Positions 11,201-27,079 of a stretch of DNA of 64,000 bases are shown one piece after another. Source of the DNA: Saturnia japonica (Eukaryota > Arthropoda > Insecta > Lepidoptera > Saturniidae); assembly GCA_033032175.1 (NCBI GenBank), contig CM065308.1, positions 21,509,590 through 21,573,589 on the forward strand, in the 5' to 3' direction. The first letter of the stretch is position 1, and every line of letters starts with the position of its first letter. Both the position numbers and the translations under genes were made by a program. Under the pieces are notes generated by a model that was given only the letters and a program-made list of their open reading frames with translations, was not told the DNA's origin and made no database searches.

Positions 11201-14200
11201 AATATACCTAGATAGGTTGTCTTTTTTTTAAGACACCGAGCGAGGCTCCGTCGTCCAGATTTTAATTTATTATATTAGTATATAGATACATAGTATAAAT
11301 GACGTTATGATTATTTATTTACTGTGTCTTGAGTTAACAATTAAGAAAGAAGTAATAAAACGTGTTTAGTACATCACTAAGATCAACTAAGTTTAAATAA
11401 ATTCTATCAATCAGTCTCACTGTCGTTCTCTGATGAACATGTAGAAGAGTCATTTACATAATAAAACATTAAAACAACAACAAATAAACAAAACCACAAC
11501 TGAAAACGTTTTTGTTATCTCTGAATGACCGCGACGATCACCCCACTTCATACAAAAGAAATGTATGGAGAGTGATAATAGGTAAAGATTGTTTCCTATC
11601 GCAAACATAATACCATGTGTTATTGTTCGTTCTTCCCTCTGCCTTATGCCCTGGATACACGCAACATCTTACCTGCGCAGTGCAACTGTGCAGTCATAAC
11701 AGTACAAAAAAGATGAAACACTATACAGTAGCCAGACTTGCAGGTAAGCTTGTGCAAACCACACTTGAGAGTTAACTCATAAGAAAAACCGTGCTAACTA
11801 AAACTACACAGTCCAATCTTCAGCATGTCAACGAATGCACAAACCGCCTGTGCGAGCTTACCGTTGACATGCACGCTCGTATTTGCCCAAACTGGTTTGT
11901 ACAGGCATGCTTCGCAGGCAATACGATGCGTATGGCGGAGGACCTTTGATATGGACTTCAGTAAAATCTGGTGTGAGCTTGTTTCGGTATTCATTATATA
12001 CATACCTCCTCAGGGTTAGAATTGAGCTGCGTGGAGCACGCACGGTATCCTTCAAGCGCTTCCGCATTACTAGGGTCCAATTCGAGCGCCTTCTGATACG
12101 CGGTAAGGGCTTTGGAGTGCTGCTGCATACCCTATAATACATGTAATAAATTCGAAATATTAATACTTTTACTCTCCCATCATATTCTTTAGATAATTAA
12201 TGAGTTACAAATACCAACATCCTCATGTTCCCTTCTAATAATACTAACTCAATGACCATTTACAAGTTTTAAATTAGCATGGTGGCATATCTACAAAATT
12301 CTATGAGAAAAATATAGCAGTTGTATGTTGCATTATTCCTAATTTAATAGCATAACTAGTAAGTATAAATGTACACATGTAAAGGTAACAACTAACGGCC
12401 GTTTTCAATAACCTATCAAAGGATAGTTTTTCGTATCTACATAATATGTATATCAATATCCTATTGCTTGGATAGATAAAAAAGAAGACGATATCTGTCT
12501 CAAGTTAAAGATAGTACTTATTACAAATAAGTACTAATTGAGGATAGTAAACTCAGATATGTTATTGAAAACGGCTGTAAAAGAGTTTAGTATACTTTCT
12601 ACTCTTTCACTCAAAACTGAAAGAGTAACATACAACAAATATGAATAACAAAGGATAGAATTATCTGTCTTTATCGCTGGAACCGCTTTTTTGGTGCTAA
12701 AAGTGTGAGCTGTGTCAAAATAATCGAGTTCGAGAGTGTTCTGTGGAAGGAGAATGAAGTAAACAACATTAATTTGATATTGAACAATGCTGTGTGCATG
12801 TGTGCAATGGTAAAAATTAACAAAACGGAGTTTAAAAAGATAACACTATCGCTATCTGGCACCTGGTTACAAGATCTGATTGTCTAGTTCCTTCTCTATC
12901 TATGAAAACACAATTTTTTTAAATTATTTCTGTAAAAGACATAAGAATTAAGTAAAGAAATTTGGACAACTATAGACATTATAAGCTACATGTTCAAAAT
13001 AATAAAAAATACTAGAGAACTATAAAATACCGACCTGAAGTATCTTGCCCTTTCTGATCCAGCCTTTAATGAACTTAGGGTCGAGTTTGCAGCACTGGTC
13101 GCAGTCCTTGAGCCCGAGGTCGAACGCCGCTAGCTTCGTGTAGCACGCGGCGCGGTTTGAATATAACTTCGGATCCTCGGGATTACGTTGGATTGCTTCC
13201 GTATAGTGTTTTACAGCGGCACTATATTCGCCTGCAGATAACAATGATATAATACACTGCAATTATCTATATATAATGATTATGGTATGTCATTGTGCGC
13301 GTATCACGCAGAAACTACTGAATAGATTTTGATCATTTTTTTTTCACTATATCTTCATAGACAATAATTTTGTAGTCCACGCGAGCGACGCCGCGGACAC
13401 AGCTAGTATATAAATAATAAAGTTTAAAACTGACCTTTGTTCAAAGCTGCAGCGGCTTCAGGGACCCTAAGGCTAAAAGTGTAGTCAGTTAAAAAAATAA
13501 AAACTGACCTTTCTTAAAGTAATCATTGCCAAGTTCTTTCTCTTGTTCAGCTTTTACAGGATCAATGTAGGCTTTCTTCTCTTCCTCCACTATCTTACGC
13601 TCCACTTCGCTAAGTAAAGTTTTAATTTCAGGTGTGCGATACTCGGACATTGATTTTTCATAATAAGTCTTCGCTAGTTTCCATTGTTCCATCTTTTTAT
13701 ATGCATTACCTGCGGAATCAGTGTTTTTGAATTTGTTATATAGGTCAGTTTAGCTCTACTCATTTTTTGCTCACACATGTCATGGCTCAATTAGGTTCAG
13801 TTAGTACATTACAAAGATGTCTGTCAATTGATTATATGGTACTGACGCTTCTCTGAACTATATTTTATTTACCATCAGACAAGTTACAGAGCATTTAAAA
13901 AAGTTTTGACAAAATGAAGAAATACATTTTTAGTGTCTGGGAATCAAGCTTTGAAACTTGTATCAATCAAACCGAGGTTACAATCTGGAAAATTAGTGTC
14001 ATGAATGCCAAACAAAACAATTTAATTCATCTACATTTGTCAGAATGGTAAATTATGAATATTTAAATGAAAGAAAACCTTTCATTAAATAAAAATTGAG
14101 CAATAAATAATTTAGAGAAGATTTATAGCCAAAAAAATCAGTTGGGGCATTAAGTGCTCTTGGTTAACAATTAGTATCAGACTGGATAACAACCATACAC

Positions 14201-17200
14201 ATGTGGAAAAGAGAATTTACTTTCGCTTTAGTATTATGTCACATATTTCCTATAACTATTAATATGTTATGTATATATTAATATGTGAGGAGAAAACTTC
14301 CCGACTACTTTTTAAACATATTGTGCACACGGAGAACTGTGAGCTTTGGCATGGCTAAAGTTTATATTATGGAGAAGGAGTGCAGAAAGCTAAAATTTAT
14401 ATGTAATATGTGTTAAAAGTACTACATTAAATAAAATTAAACAATACTGTGAATCCTACACTGTCCAGTGCCATTGAACTTAGACCCCCTAAAACATTTG
14501 ACATTGAGTGTGAAAAGTGACATCAAGTAATATAATATTCATTGTCTACGTTCATTTTTATATGTAACAACCAATAATAAGTAGGCTATAATCAAACAGA
14601 CACTGGTCCAATTTCGATTATTGGGCAACGGCTAGTAACCATTTACTAATAAAAAAAACTCACCAATTCTAGAAAAAGCTTTAGCTATTAATTTGAAGTC
14701 TGCCCTATTCTCTCTGCCTATATCAATTGCTCGTTCACACTCTTTGATACATTTTTCATAGTCCTTCTCTTCGAAATATACTGCCGCCATGTTTGTGTAA
14801 AACGTTATGTCTGTGGGATCATGCTCTATTGCTTTCTGATAATGCCTTATTGCATTCGCAAAGTCCTTTTTCTTATAACATTCATTGCCCAGATCTTTCT
14901 CATGTAATGCCAATCTACGGTTTTCAGGTAAATCTTCCTTTTTTGGCTTAGGTGGTTCCTCTTTCTTTGGTGGTGGGGTGGGTTTATTTTCTGGGGCCGG
15001 AGGATCCACATCCATAAAGTCTATGCCGAGTAGAACTCCCATTGTAGTTAGGATTCTACTGTCTTCTGTTAGACTCAAATTTTTAATGTCTAAAGGATTT
15101 GCTGCTATTTTCTGTGGAGATCACCATGATAATATATACTACATATAGGCTATTTTTAATAAATATTGTATATAAATATAATATACACTTATTAAAGAAA
15201 TATTATCCATATTAATGACAAATTATAACTACTCTTAAAGCAACTCTTCGGCCTGGCACCCACTAGTGACATGGCATGGCAAGGGATTTTTCAAGTAATT
15301 AATTAAAATAGACATTATTTACATTAAATTAAAGTTTAAATTTCATTGATAATGGTCATAGATACATTACATGCAAGTATTGGCATGGCATATTTTTCTG
15401 TTATGGGTATTTTAATCAGTTCCACAAACCCCATAAAAGTGTGAGATTTCATGTTTGCGGTATTAGATTCCCTAACTAAATGATAATATATAAAGTTAAA
15501 TAAGTTCAATTCATTGCCTATACCTTACTATATATAATATAAGATAATTATTTAAGGTGAAGTTTGTATTGTTTGTAAATGTATGCAAATTTTTCAAATA
15601 ACTGAAAGTTTTATGTAAAGTCCATTTCCATTGAACTAAGTACAGTGTAAACTCTTTATAACGTTATCCTTTATAACGATAAACTCCCTATAACGTTGAA
15701 GTGAGCCCAACTTGTTTGGTTTGCGTTAAAACTCTCTTTATAGCGATACGCCATTCTCTATTACGAAGAAATGTGTTCATATTTTTAGACAGTAAATATT
15801 TATTATCGGTATTATTATTTATTATCAGGTAACAAAAGACTTTGAAGCTCCGAAACATCCGAGGTCGGTCTAGCTTTTGTTATCCTTAATTGCCTTTGAA
15901 CACACGCATTGTTTTCTCGGAAGTGATGGTCTTCGACCAAGCATACTGGGTACCTATCGTATTATCAGTCCTAAACCTACTTTGAAACCGTTAACATGGC
16001 TAGTAAACGGAAAGCGATTAGTGTTGACGAAAAAGTTTGTGTGATACGTGCGATTGAAAAGCGAGAAAATAAAAGTGACGTTGGAAGGCGTTTTGAACTA
16101 AGTCAATCCACTGTTGCTACCATTTGGAAAAACTAAAAAACAATTCTACAGGCGGCGCTGGAAGGAAACTCTTCTAAAAAATTAAGAAAGCCAAAATTCG
16201 AAGACTTAGATCAGGCAATGTTGTCATGGTTTAACAATCAGCGCCAGAATAAGGTACCCATCTCCGGGCCAATTGTAAAAGCTAAGGCTGAAAAGCTTGC
16301 CAACCAACTTGGCATAATTGACTTTAAAGCATCTGAAGGTTGGCTCAGAAAATTTAAGCACCGTCACCAAATTACGTACGGTAAAATGAACGGAGGCGCG
16401 GGATGTAGATATGAATGTGACTAACAATTGGATTAGTACAGTGTGGCCTAAATTAAAGATGAAGTACTCACCAGAAGACATTTTTAATGCAGATGAAACT
16501 GGCTTTTTTTTCAAGTTGACTCCCGACAACATTTTAAAATTCAAAGGGCAAAAATGTGTTGCAGGAAAACTGTCTAAAGAGCGTATTACAGTTCTAGTGG
16601 CTGCCAATATGAGTGGCACAGAAAAAAGAAAGCTCTTAGTTATAGGCAAATCGAAAAACCCTTGGTGTTTCAAGATCATAAAACAGTTGCCAGTTACGTA
16701 CAAAGCAAACAAGTCAGCTTGGATGACATCGCAGATTTTTGAAGAGGAAGTGAGTAAATGGGATGCTGAATTAAAATCACGGAAAATCATGCTTCTAGTA
16801 GACAATTGTCCTGCTCACTCAATCATATCTAATCTTCGAAACATAGAGTTAGCATTTTCCCCAGCTAATACAACCAGTATTTTACAACCAATGGATCAGA
16901 GTGTAATTAAAAGCCTAAATGGCCACTATAGACGGAAAATGTTGATGGATATGATTGAAACTGACGGCAAGGTCTCGATCAACATGCTACAAGCAGTGAA
17001 CTTCTTATCAAAAGCCTGGCAAGAGGTAACAGCAGCCACTATCCAACATTCTTTTCGGCATGCGGGATTATGTAGTAGCCAAGAAACTAACCAATTTGAC
17101 AGTGAAGACAATCTACCACTGAGTGAATGGATAAGCCAGTTCAACATACCAAACAATTTTAATGAAGATCTACAATCGTACGAAAATATAGATGAGGATG

Positions 17201-20175
17201 CAGCCACAACTGGTACACTTATAGATGAACAAATTATTCAATAGGTCAGGAAACACCCGATAATCAAGATGAAGAAGATGATCAAGTGGACAAAGCTGAA
17301 TCACCACCAACAATTCAACAAGCCCTAGATGCTGCTAAGTTGGTAGAATTTTTTTTGTTATTTAATCAAGACGATTCCACCATATATCTAGATATGAATA
17401 GAATACATAAAATAATACAAAACAAGTACTGGCATAGCAAAAAACGTCAGACAAAGTTATCAGACTATATGTGTAAACAATAATTTATATGCATTTATTA
17501 TCTAAGACATACATATTAAAAATTCTTGTTAATTTGGTTGTTTTTTTGTTCACTCCATATAAGGATAACTCTCTATAACAACAAAAAATGCTCAGTCCCT
17601 TGAGTTTCATTATAAAGAGGTTACACTGTATATTGTCTCTTGAAATATAATCACAATTAGAACAATTGTAGCATTTCGCTTAACTTAATCAATATAAATA
17701 TATATTATTTTTATAGCAGTTATAGCCAACTATGATTCACTAATATTAGCAAAAATTACACTTATGAATTAAATGAATATTACCACAAAGACTAGACATT
17801 AATTATTTAATACAGCCGGGTGTAAGGCATATGTGGAAATATTATAATATTAGGTCCTTACATATGAAATTAGCGTTTTATATGGTAAAAGTACAATTTA
17901 AAAAATATTATGAAATTATACATTTAATCAAAGGAAGTATGTACCATTATTATCTATGCACTTTCGCCAATTTAAAGGTATTTCATTGATTCCATTGCTG
18001 AAAAAATTGTGGGAGCAAGAATCAATAAAATCTTTGAAGGCAGTTTGGACAGCCTCGTCAGAATTTTTTTTTTTTTTTTTTTCTCATATATCTGCAATCA
18101 GTTCAACTATTAGCAAATCGTCAAACTATCGTCAGAATTGAATTTATTTTCCTTGCAAGAAATTGATTCTGAAGCACTGATGCCATAATGGAACTTATAT
18201 TCGTAAATAAGGCAATTTATACAATTTCTGTTTTGTGAAAAGAATGATGTCAAAGAAAAATAAAATGGTTCGAAAACAAATGAATCACTAAATTCGAAAC
18301 ACAAATACACAAGCCTAAATTTGGAATAAATTTGAATTTGGAATTTCTAACCAGACGCCAAATATTTGAGATCAAAGTGACCAGTTCAACAAAACACCAA
18401 TTTCATATGTATGGACCTAATGCAATCACTTAAATATGAAGTATAATCAGTCAAGACCAAACTCGCATGTAAGTTAGAGTATCTCCTCTCATAGATTGTA
18501 AGATTTTATTAATTATACCTTATTGTTAAGACATAATAATATAACATTTTTTAAAGTGTTTTTACACCAATTTGGTGTCTGATAATTATTATCTAGTCAG
18601 AAGTAACTACAAAAATTATAAAGACAAACAAAACAGACATTAAAAACAGCTATAAATAAGCCTATAAAAGAGCTTAATGACAAAGATTGGTTTCATTCAA
18701 ATCGAAGAATGATTAATAAGATGATTGTATGAAGTGATCTCTAGAAGTAGTACACTTAATATAAGTACAAATAAATAAAATAGCAAAACTTGGACAAACA
18801 AGAGTACTGAAATCACAATAAGCTATGATTAAAATAAATGAAAATTATTTATTTGAGTGATGAAATCCCAGGAATCTAATCTGTAAGAAGTAGTTGTTTG
18901 TACTTTGAAAGTCAATTAAGTGTTTAGAAATGGAAACAATTTTTCATTATTATTTAAAGATTATTATAGATAAAATTATATTAATATTAAATATTTATCC
19001 TAAATATACCAAGTTAAGCTAGTTAGCTTAGTTAACTACTACTATGTATTCACATATTCAAGTTTTAAATTGATTTAGCTCTTATTTTTACACTACAATA
19101 TTGCTTTCTTTTGACTAACCTTTTCAGACCTGATTATTTAATTTATCTCATTTTTTTTTTACTAAGAGTCATATAAATTTGTATTAAAACTAATGTTTAA
19201 AAGTGATAATAGATGGCGCTACGAGTATTGTTATAGCAGCTTTGTGACAATCATTTTCAACTTACAATGATTAGCATTTATTTTGTAATATTTTAATTTA
19301 TATCCTTTATTATGGATGCTAGGTCTGAAAAGGCTAAGATGCATCATGAATAGCTATAATTGATATAAAATGTTTACATAACTTCTGACAGTATCACTAT
19401 AACAACATTGTCATCATTTAAATTGATTTAGACATCCTAAAATTACCAGGAGGAAATTATGAGTTTTTGTAATTTGAATACTATTAAACATTTATTTTTT
19501 TGTAGTTAGTTATTACAAACCTTACAAAAGGCTTTCCAAAAAAAACTTATTTGATAACAGCTATTGAATATCCTCAAATTGCAAAGAAAAACCTACTGAC
19601 CACCCTAACTTAAGTCAGTTGCATAGAGAGCAGAATAAATGTCTTACCTTAGCCAATTGAATATAGTCAGGATCTTTCAACCATTCTCTGGTCTTTGGGT
19701 TCTCTTGGAGTTTCTGTAGCATTTTCTCCTCCTGTATCTTTGACTGTTTCATAACTTCCGCAAGCCCTGACGCTAACTGTTCATTATTCGGTTCAAGTTT
19801 TAATCCCTCTTCGTAGGCCGCGATTGCCTCATCGTACCTCCCTAGGTACGCCAGAGCACTACCTTTACGCGAATAGCCTTTACTCCAACTCGGATTCAAA
19901 GACACCGTTGTCTCGGCATCTTCCAGTGATGCATCATAGTTACCAGCTTTCGCGTGAGCCGCTGAACGGTTGCTATACAAAACGTGGTTTTTCGGATCAT
20001 GTGAAATAGCTTCAGTGTATAATTTCACTGCTAAGGAATATTCTCCCGAAGCCAACGCCGCATTTCCTTTTTCCTTCAACTGAGCCACCTACGAAACGAA
20101 AAATTAAAAATTAATAGTTTTAACTTATAACAAAAGTTTTAACTTTATACTGTTATAACCTCATACCTGATTCAT
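8251..20175 (-). CDS. Stip1: Stip1 / Hop, Hsp70-Hsp90 organizing cochaperone
   Basis: Cytosolic adaptor that passes clients from Hsp70 to Hsp90. Coding exons by splice sites: 20,175-20,167; 20,088-19,648; 15,111-14,664; 13,709-13,509; 13,231-13,035; 12,131-12,006; 8,430-8,251 (stop TAG). All introns are GT-AG, the phases agree, and the total is 533 aa, close to human HOP. The order is TPR1 (4-118), DP1 (125-180), a P/K-rich linker (187-210), TPR2A (214-330), TPR2B (350-465) and DP2 (475-533). Carboxylate-clamp residues are all present: K8, N12, N43, K73, R77 in TPR1; K222, N226, N257, K294, R298 in TPR2A; K357, N361, N392, K422, R426 in TPR2B. The start MNQ|V is supported by a clean donor and matches the MEQ|V layout of animal orthologues. 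Introns 2 and 6 are swollen by transposons. Mad lies upstream, head to head. Confidence 0.97.
8940..9180 (+). repeat. dispersed repeat family R, copy 2
   Basis: Best-preserved copy, inside the last Stip1 intron. It runs from TTTTTGGCGGGATCTTGG through CCCTATATTATGTAACATTG and GGTGGCGTTTTGCGTGATAT to GGGAGCCACCATCTTGTTAG. Confidence 0.65.
9361..9540 (+). repeat. dispersed repeat family S, undivided copy
   Basis: Contains AAAGGCCGTGAAATAGGCAA, GTATGAGTTTGAAGG and GGCGAAGACTTCACTA, followed by CGCCGACGAATATAAG and TGCTTTTCTCAAAGATG. The first half recurs at 43,735-43,816 and the second half at 52,760-52,822. This shows that the latter copy was split by an insertion of about 8.9 kb. Confidence 0.6.
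10140..10345 (+). repeat. dispersed repeat family F, copy 1
   Basis: Shares blocks in the same order with 63,378-63,570: TTTTCAAATTCGG, TTTCTATCTGGTTTTTGTAT, TTCAAAGGATGGAT, and CGGCATAG with GGTCGAG. There is no ORF. It lies in the last Stip1 intron. Confidence 0.5.
10690..11290 (+). repeat. composite of two short retroposon-like repeats
   Basis: Opens with ACTAGCTGTGCCCC, the start seen in family H copies elsewhere in the window (for example 38,088). From about 11,085 a second piece carries GTAATTGGTTTCTCGGAAAC and GACACCGAGCGAGGC. That piece recurs inverted at 41,945-42,145. No coding content was seen. Confidence 0.5.
12395..12577. mobile_element. 183-bp MITE in Stip1 intron 5
   Basis: Ends are inverted repeats of about 17 bp, CGGCCGTTTTCAATAAC on the left and its near-complement GTTATTGAAAACGGCTG on the right. 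A TA dinucleotide flanks each side. There is no ORF. The superfamily is uncertain; the TA duplication suggests Tc1/mariner-like or a related type. Confidence 0.65.
13265..13415 (-). repeat. short family H-like fragment in Stip1 intron 4
   Basis: Reads inverted to ACTAGCTGTGTCCGCGGCGTC with an ATAGATTTTGATCATTTTT block. It is similar to 34,140-34,365 and to the ends of the family H copies at 26-39 kb. Confidence 0.5.
14275..14400 (-). repeat. dispersed repeat family G, 3'-half copy in Stip1 intron 3
   Basis: Inverted copy of the block beginning TTTAGCTTTCTGCACTCC and containing CATATAAACTTTAACCATGCC. The same block is found at 39,335-39,455, 41,080-41,208 and 54,618-54,740. Confidence 0.6.
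15643..17628 (+). mobile_element. Tigger/pogo DNA transposon
   Basis: The element is 1,986 bp and lies in Stip1 intron 2. Left end CAGTGTAAACTCTTTATAAC and right end complement CAGTGTAACCTCTTTATAAT form terminal inverted repeats of about 20 bp. TA duplications flank them at 15,641-15,642 and 17,629-17,630. TATAACG/TATAACA motifs recur inside both ends and may be subterminal binding repeats. The encoded transposase is broken. Confidence 0.92.
15996..17483 (+). pseudogene. Tigger/pogo transposase, disrupted
   Basis: The frame starts [13 protein letters not shown], a CENP-B-like N-terminal helix-turn-helix (about residues 1-50) ending WKN, where a premature TAA sits at 16,134-16,136. The second, CENP-B-type HTH follows (16,218-16,400, with [10 protein letters not shown]). 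A frameshift near 16,400 leads to 16,411-17,244, which holds the DDE_1 domain. Its catalytic aspartates are in NADETG (16,492), LLVDNCPAH (16,801) and PMDQSVI (16,894), with 30 residues between the second and third, as in pogo-like enzymes. A third frame (about 17,244-17,483) carries the acidic tail ending KQTKLSDYM. One stop and two frameshifts make it non-functional. Confidence 0.92.
17852..18180 (-). pseudogene. mariner transposase C-terminus and 3' TIR remnant
   Basis: On the minus strand, with the poly-T insertion removed, the frame reads [18 protein letters not shown], then [10 protein letters not shown] and [12 protein letters not shown]. This matches the mariner transposase tail (the EEV...W.D, RG..LP.RW..CI...G.YF pattern). 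About 80 bp further, the plus strand shows TATTAGGTCCTTACATATGA, a mariner-type terminal repeat next to a TA. The rest of the element is missing. The fragment was later split by a 64-bp retroposon. It sits beside the Tigger element in Stip1 intron 2. Confidence 0.75.
18066..18129 (-). mobile_element. 64-bp micro-retroposon with 10-bp target duplication
   Basis: Poly-T followed by about 47 bp of other sequence, bounded by perfect CGTCAGAATT copies at 18,056-18,065 and 18,130-18,139. Removing the insert and one duplicate restores the continuity of the mariner frame, so both edges are certain. It is a severely 5'-truncated, minus-oriented LINE or SINE insertion. Confidence 0.8.
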
Positions 20176-20973
20176 GACTGGTTTTTAGTTAATGATAAGT
20201 AAAATAATTAATTAAAAGATCACTATTTTATGTTTTCTTTTACGGTTAGTCACTGCCTATGGTCACCGCAGTGTTCGAGCAAACTATACTATAAATCTAG
20301 AAATGATTCAAATGACACTTCAAATTCGAGAAATTTCTGGTCGCAAAACGCCAAAGTGCGAACTGCGATTTTGCGTTCCAAAACCAAAGGCCCAAATGTA
20401 GATAAAATTCTAGTATATTCATATTTCCAGCATACGTTTATCAAAGACTAAACTTAGATTATAGAATCACAGACAATGAAGAAAGATTGAAGTCAACGAG
20501 TCAACTATTCATTTTAGTCGATTAATTGGATTGAATTTGAGACTGCTTTATTAAAAAAGCATTTTTTATCTGTCATTAAATTTGAAAAAATGAAAAGGAA
20601 AAGAAGTTAGAATATTTAGCTTAGCTGTCTATGCTGTTAGCTGTTCGATTCATTCGATTGTGCAGTGTTAATTATACTGTAGATTAGGGATAAAGGTTTC
20701 AGTTTAGCATTTATTGTAAAACTATTAGAACCACACGTGAACCAAACAAGTTTATGCAACATTTACAAATGCGCAGCAAACGAACATGTTACAGTCGTAA
20801 ATCATAGTGATACGGATACGCTTGTCAATTGTCAAACCAAACGTTATAATTTGTGGTGTTTGTGAACGTAGCGTCGTGGGGAATACCAAACTGCGGTGAT
20901 CGATGCTAAGGCGGTATCGCCGGTAATTATAGGCGGTACACGCTTGCTTATCCGGTGAGTCACCCGTGGAACC
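20176..20973. promoter_or_regulatory. shared Stip1-Mad upstream region
   Basis: The 798 bp between the two divergent start codons must hold at least part of both 5' UTRs and promoters. A heat-shock element lies near the Stip1 side. No TATA box was placed confidently for either gene, and upstream non-coding exons of Mad cannot be excluded. Confidence 0.55.
20325..20337. promoter_or_regulatory. heat-shock element
   Basis: TTCGAGAAATTTC is a perfect TTCnnGAAnnTTC three-unit array, the minimal HSF trimer site, 150 bp upstream of the Stip1 ATG. Stip1/Hop is a known heat-shock-responsive cochaperone gene, so the site fits its neighbour. Confidence 0.65.
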
Positions 20974-25319
<4,346 letters not shown>

Positions 25320-25420
25320 CCGCGTGGCGTTTATAAATGAACCCACCGTTATTATTTTTGGATTTTTTTTATTGAAATCAATCTCATGTTTTTACGTGCA
25401 TTTCGTGGACGGAATTTAAG

Positions 25421-25552
25421 GTTGAAAACCCCTTGCTCGCATGCGCTGAGCACTTCGGGCGTGTGCGATCATCGTTTCTCACTGTCGCTTCGAGATATGA
25501 GTGAGAGGAAGCGAGATGCACTGACGCGTGCGGCTAAGTAAGGGTTTTACTG
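25421..25552. repeat. possible small MITE in the Mad 3' UTR
   Basis: GAAAACCCCTTGCT at the left and the near-complement of GTAAAACCCTTACT at the right enclose about 130 bp that contrast in GC content with the flanks. CGCATGCG-type palindromes lie inside. No clear target duplication was found. Confidence 0.35.
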
Positions 25553-26009
25553 TCGTAATTTTCGTGATATATTTATAAATTAATGTTATCAATTTTTACC
25601 AATAAGGGAAATTAATCGGAGTGATTAGTACTTTGAAGAAATCTTATATGAAAAGTCAAGACTTTGTATATAATATAGTATAACTTATACTATACATATA
25701 ATATTTGATTTAAACAAAAATTTGAATATGTCTAGAGATGTGAAGTATGTAAATTTTGTGTATTTTTATAATACATATTGAAGTCTAAAAGACACGAAAA
25801 CACTAAAGTATTCACGTAAATTACACAAATATTAAAAACTTGAAGTAGTTGTGTTGTATCTTGTATCTTAAGCCCCGCCCCACAAAGGTGTTTAACTGCA
25901 GCTCAAAGCGAGTGTCCAATCTATAATAATTAAGAAATTGTTAGGATAATTACTATTACGTAGAAAGACATAATTAAGTAATAATTATACTCGTGAATAT
26001 TTACAAGGT

Positions 26010-26015
26010 AATAAA
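26010..26015 (+). terminator. Mad polyadenylation signal
   Basis: AATAAA 691 nt after the stop codon, followed about 20 bp later by a long T run. Confidence 0.5.
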
Positions 26016-26119
26016 GATATTATTTGTGTAAATTTTTTTTTTTTTTATTTGACTTTTGTAAAAATTATTTTGATTTCTTATCAAATCGAGCTATACTACA
26101 CCATCTTAATCTATAAAAA

Positions 26120-26445
26120 TAAATTAAATAGAAGTAATGTCAAAATATCAGCTTTTTACTAAATGCATGTGAAAGTATATTTTTTTGGTATTCTTGATTG
26201 TCTGTCTGTTGTGAAACGGTTGGACAGATTTTAACAGGAATTTCATTGGCAGATAGCTGATTTTATAAAGAGTAACCTAGACTACTTTTATTTTAGAAAA
26301 GAATTAGGGTTCAGTGAAAATAAAATGAGTATTTTTATCCTTAAAATAACCGGCAGGCGTCGGCTCGGGGGTGGAAGCGGGGCACACCAATACCGACGGC
26401 ATTCTGTAATGCACGCGAGCGTTGCTGCAGGCACAGCTAGTTAAA
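26120..26445 (-). repeat. family H retroposon-like repeat, copy 1
   Basis: Read on the minus strand it starts CTAGCTGTGCCTGCAGCAAC and carries AAAATCTGTCCAACCGTTTC and GACAGACAATC, the pattern shared with 37.2, 38.1 and 38.8 kb. No ORF. Confidence 0.65.
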
Positions 26446-27079
26446 TAATAAAATAAACACACTAATAAAGTTTAAACAAAATAATATAACTATTATTAAT
26501 AATAAACGCTAATCGATTATCTCGTAAGAAAGTACTTACCACATTATTCATTAACAGATTATTCGACTAAAAAATCGCCTTATTTCGATTACGTACAATG
26601 TAAAAAAAAGGTCAACATGCAAAAAATTGTATATAAAAGAAATGGTGTAGCATTGCTTGATATCAATCGAAAAGATTTTTTTTTATAATTTCTGTGGCCT
26701 CGAAGGGGATGGATATGATAGTTTTATAAAAGTAATGATTTTATATAGTTTTCATGGTATAATGAGATAAGATCCATTTTATAATGACTTTATCTTTGCT
26801 ACAGTATGAGTTAACGCAACTATTTAATTTTAACTAACAATTATTATTTCTGTATACCCAGTACTCCTAGTACTATTATACTATTTTGGTGAAGCATTGT
26901 TTATTCATTGTTCACATCTGTGTGGACTTTTGTGTAACATTATATGTAGATTATTTAGTAAACTTTCAACCCCTTCTCATTAGATATGATTAGGAGGTTA
27001 TGTAATAATTTATTGAAAAATAAAAGTTATATTTATTTGTATAACCTGTTATTCAAGACAAGACAATTTTTAACAAAGA

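Larger units (their letters stand above)
25320..26035 (+). other. Mad 3' UTR
   Basis: Non-coding sequence after the Mad stop with an AATAAA at 26,010-26,015, followed by T-rich downstream sequence. This makes a plausible 3' UTR of about 700 nt. A GC-richer palindromic block interrupts it near 25,421-25,552. Confidence 0.55.

Noticed and set aside
11825..12142. Plus- and minus-strand ORFs overlapping Stip1 exon 6
   Set aside because: Only the frame giving [17 protein letters not shown] is spliced in phase with the other Stip1 exons; the rest are other frames.
16224..16805. 193-codon minus-strand ORF within the Tigger element
   Set aside because: It is the reverse of the transposase frame, which carries the catalytic motifs. 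The minus reading shows no known domain.
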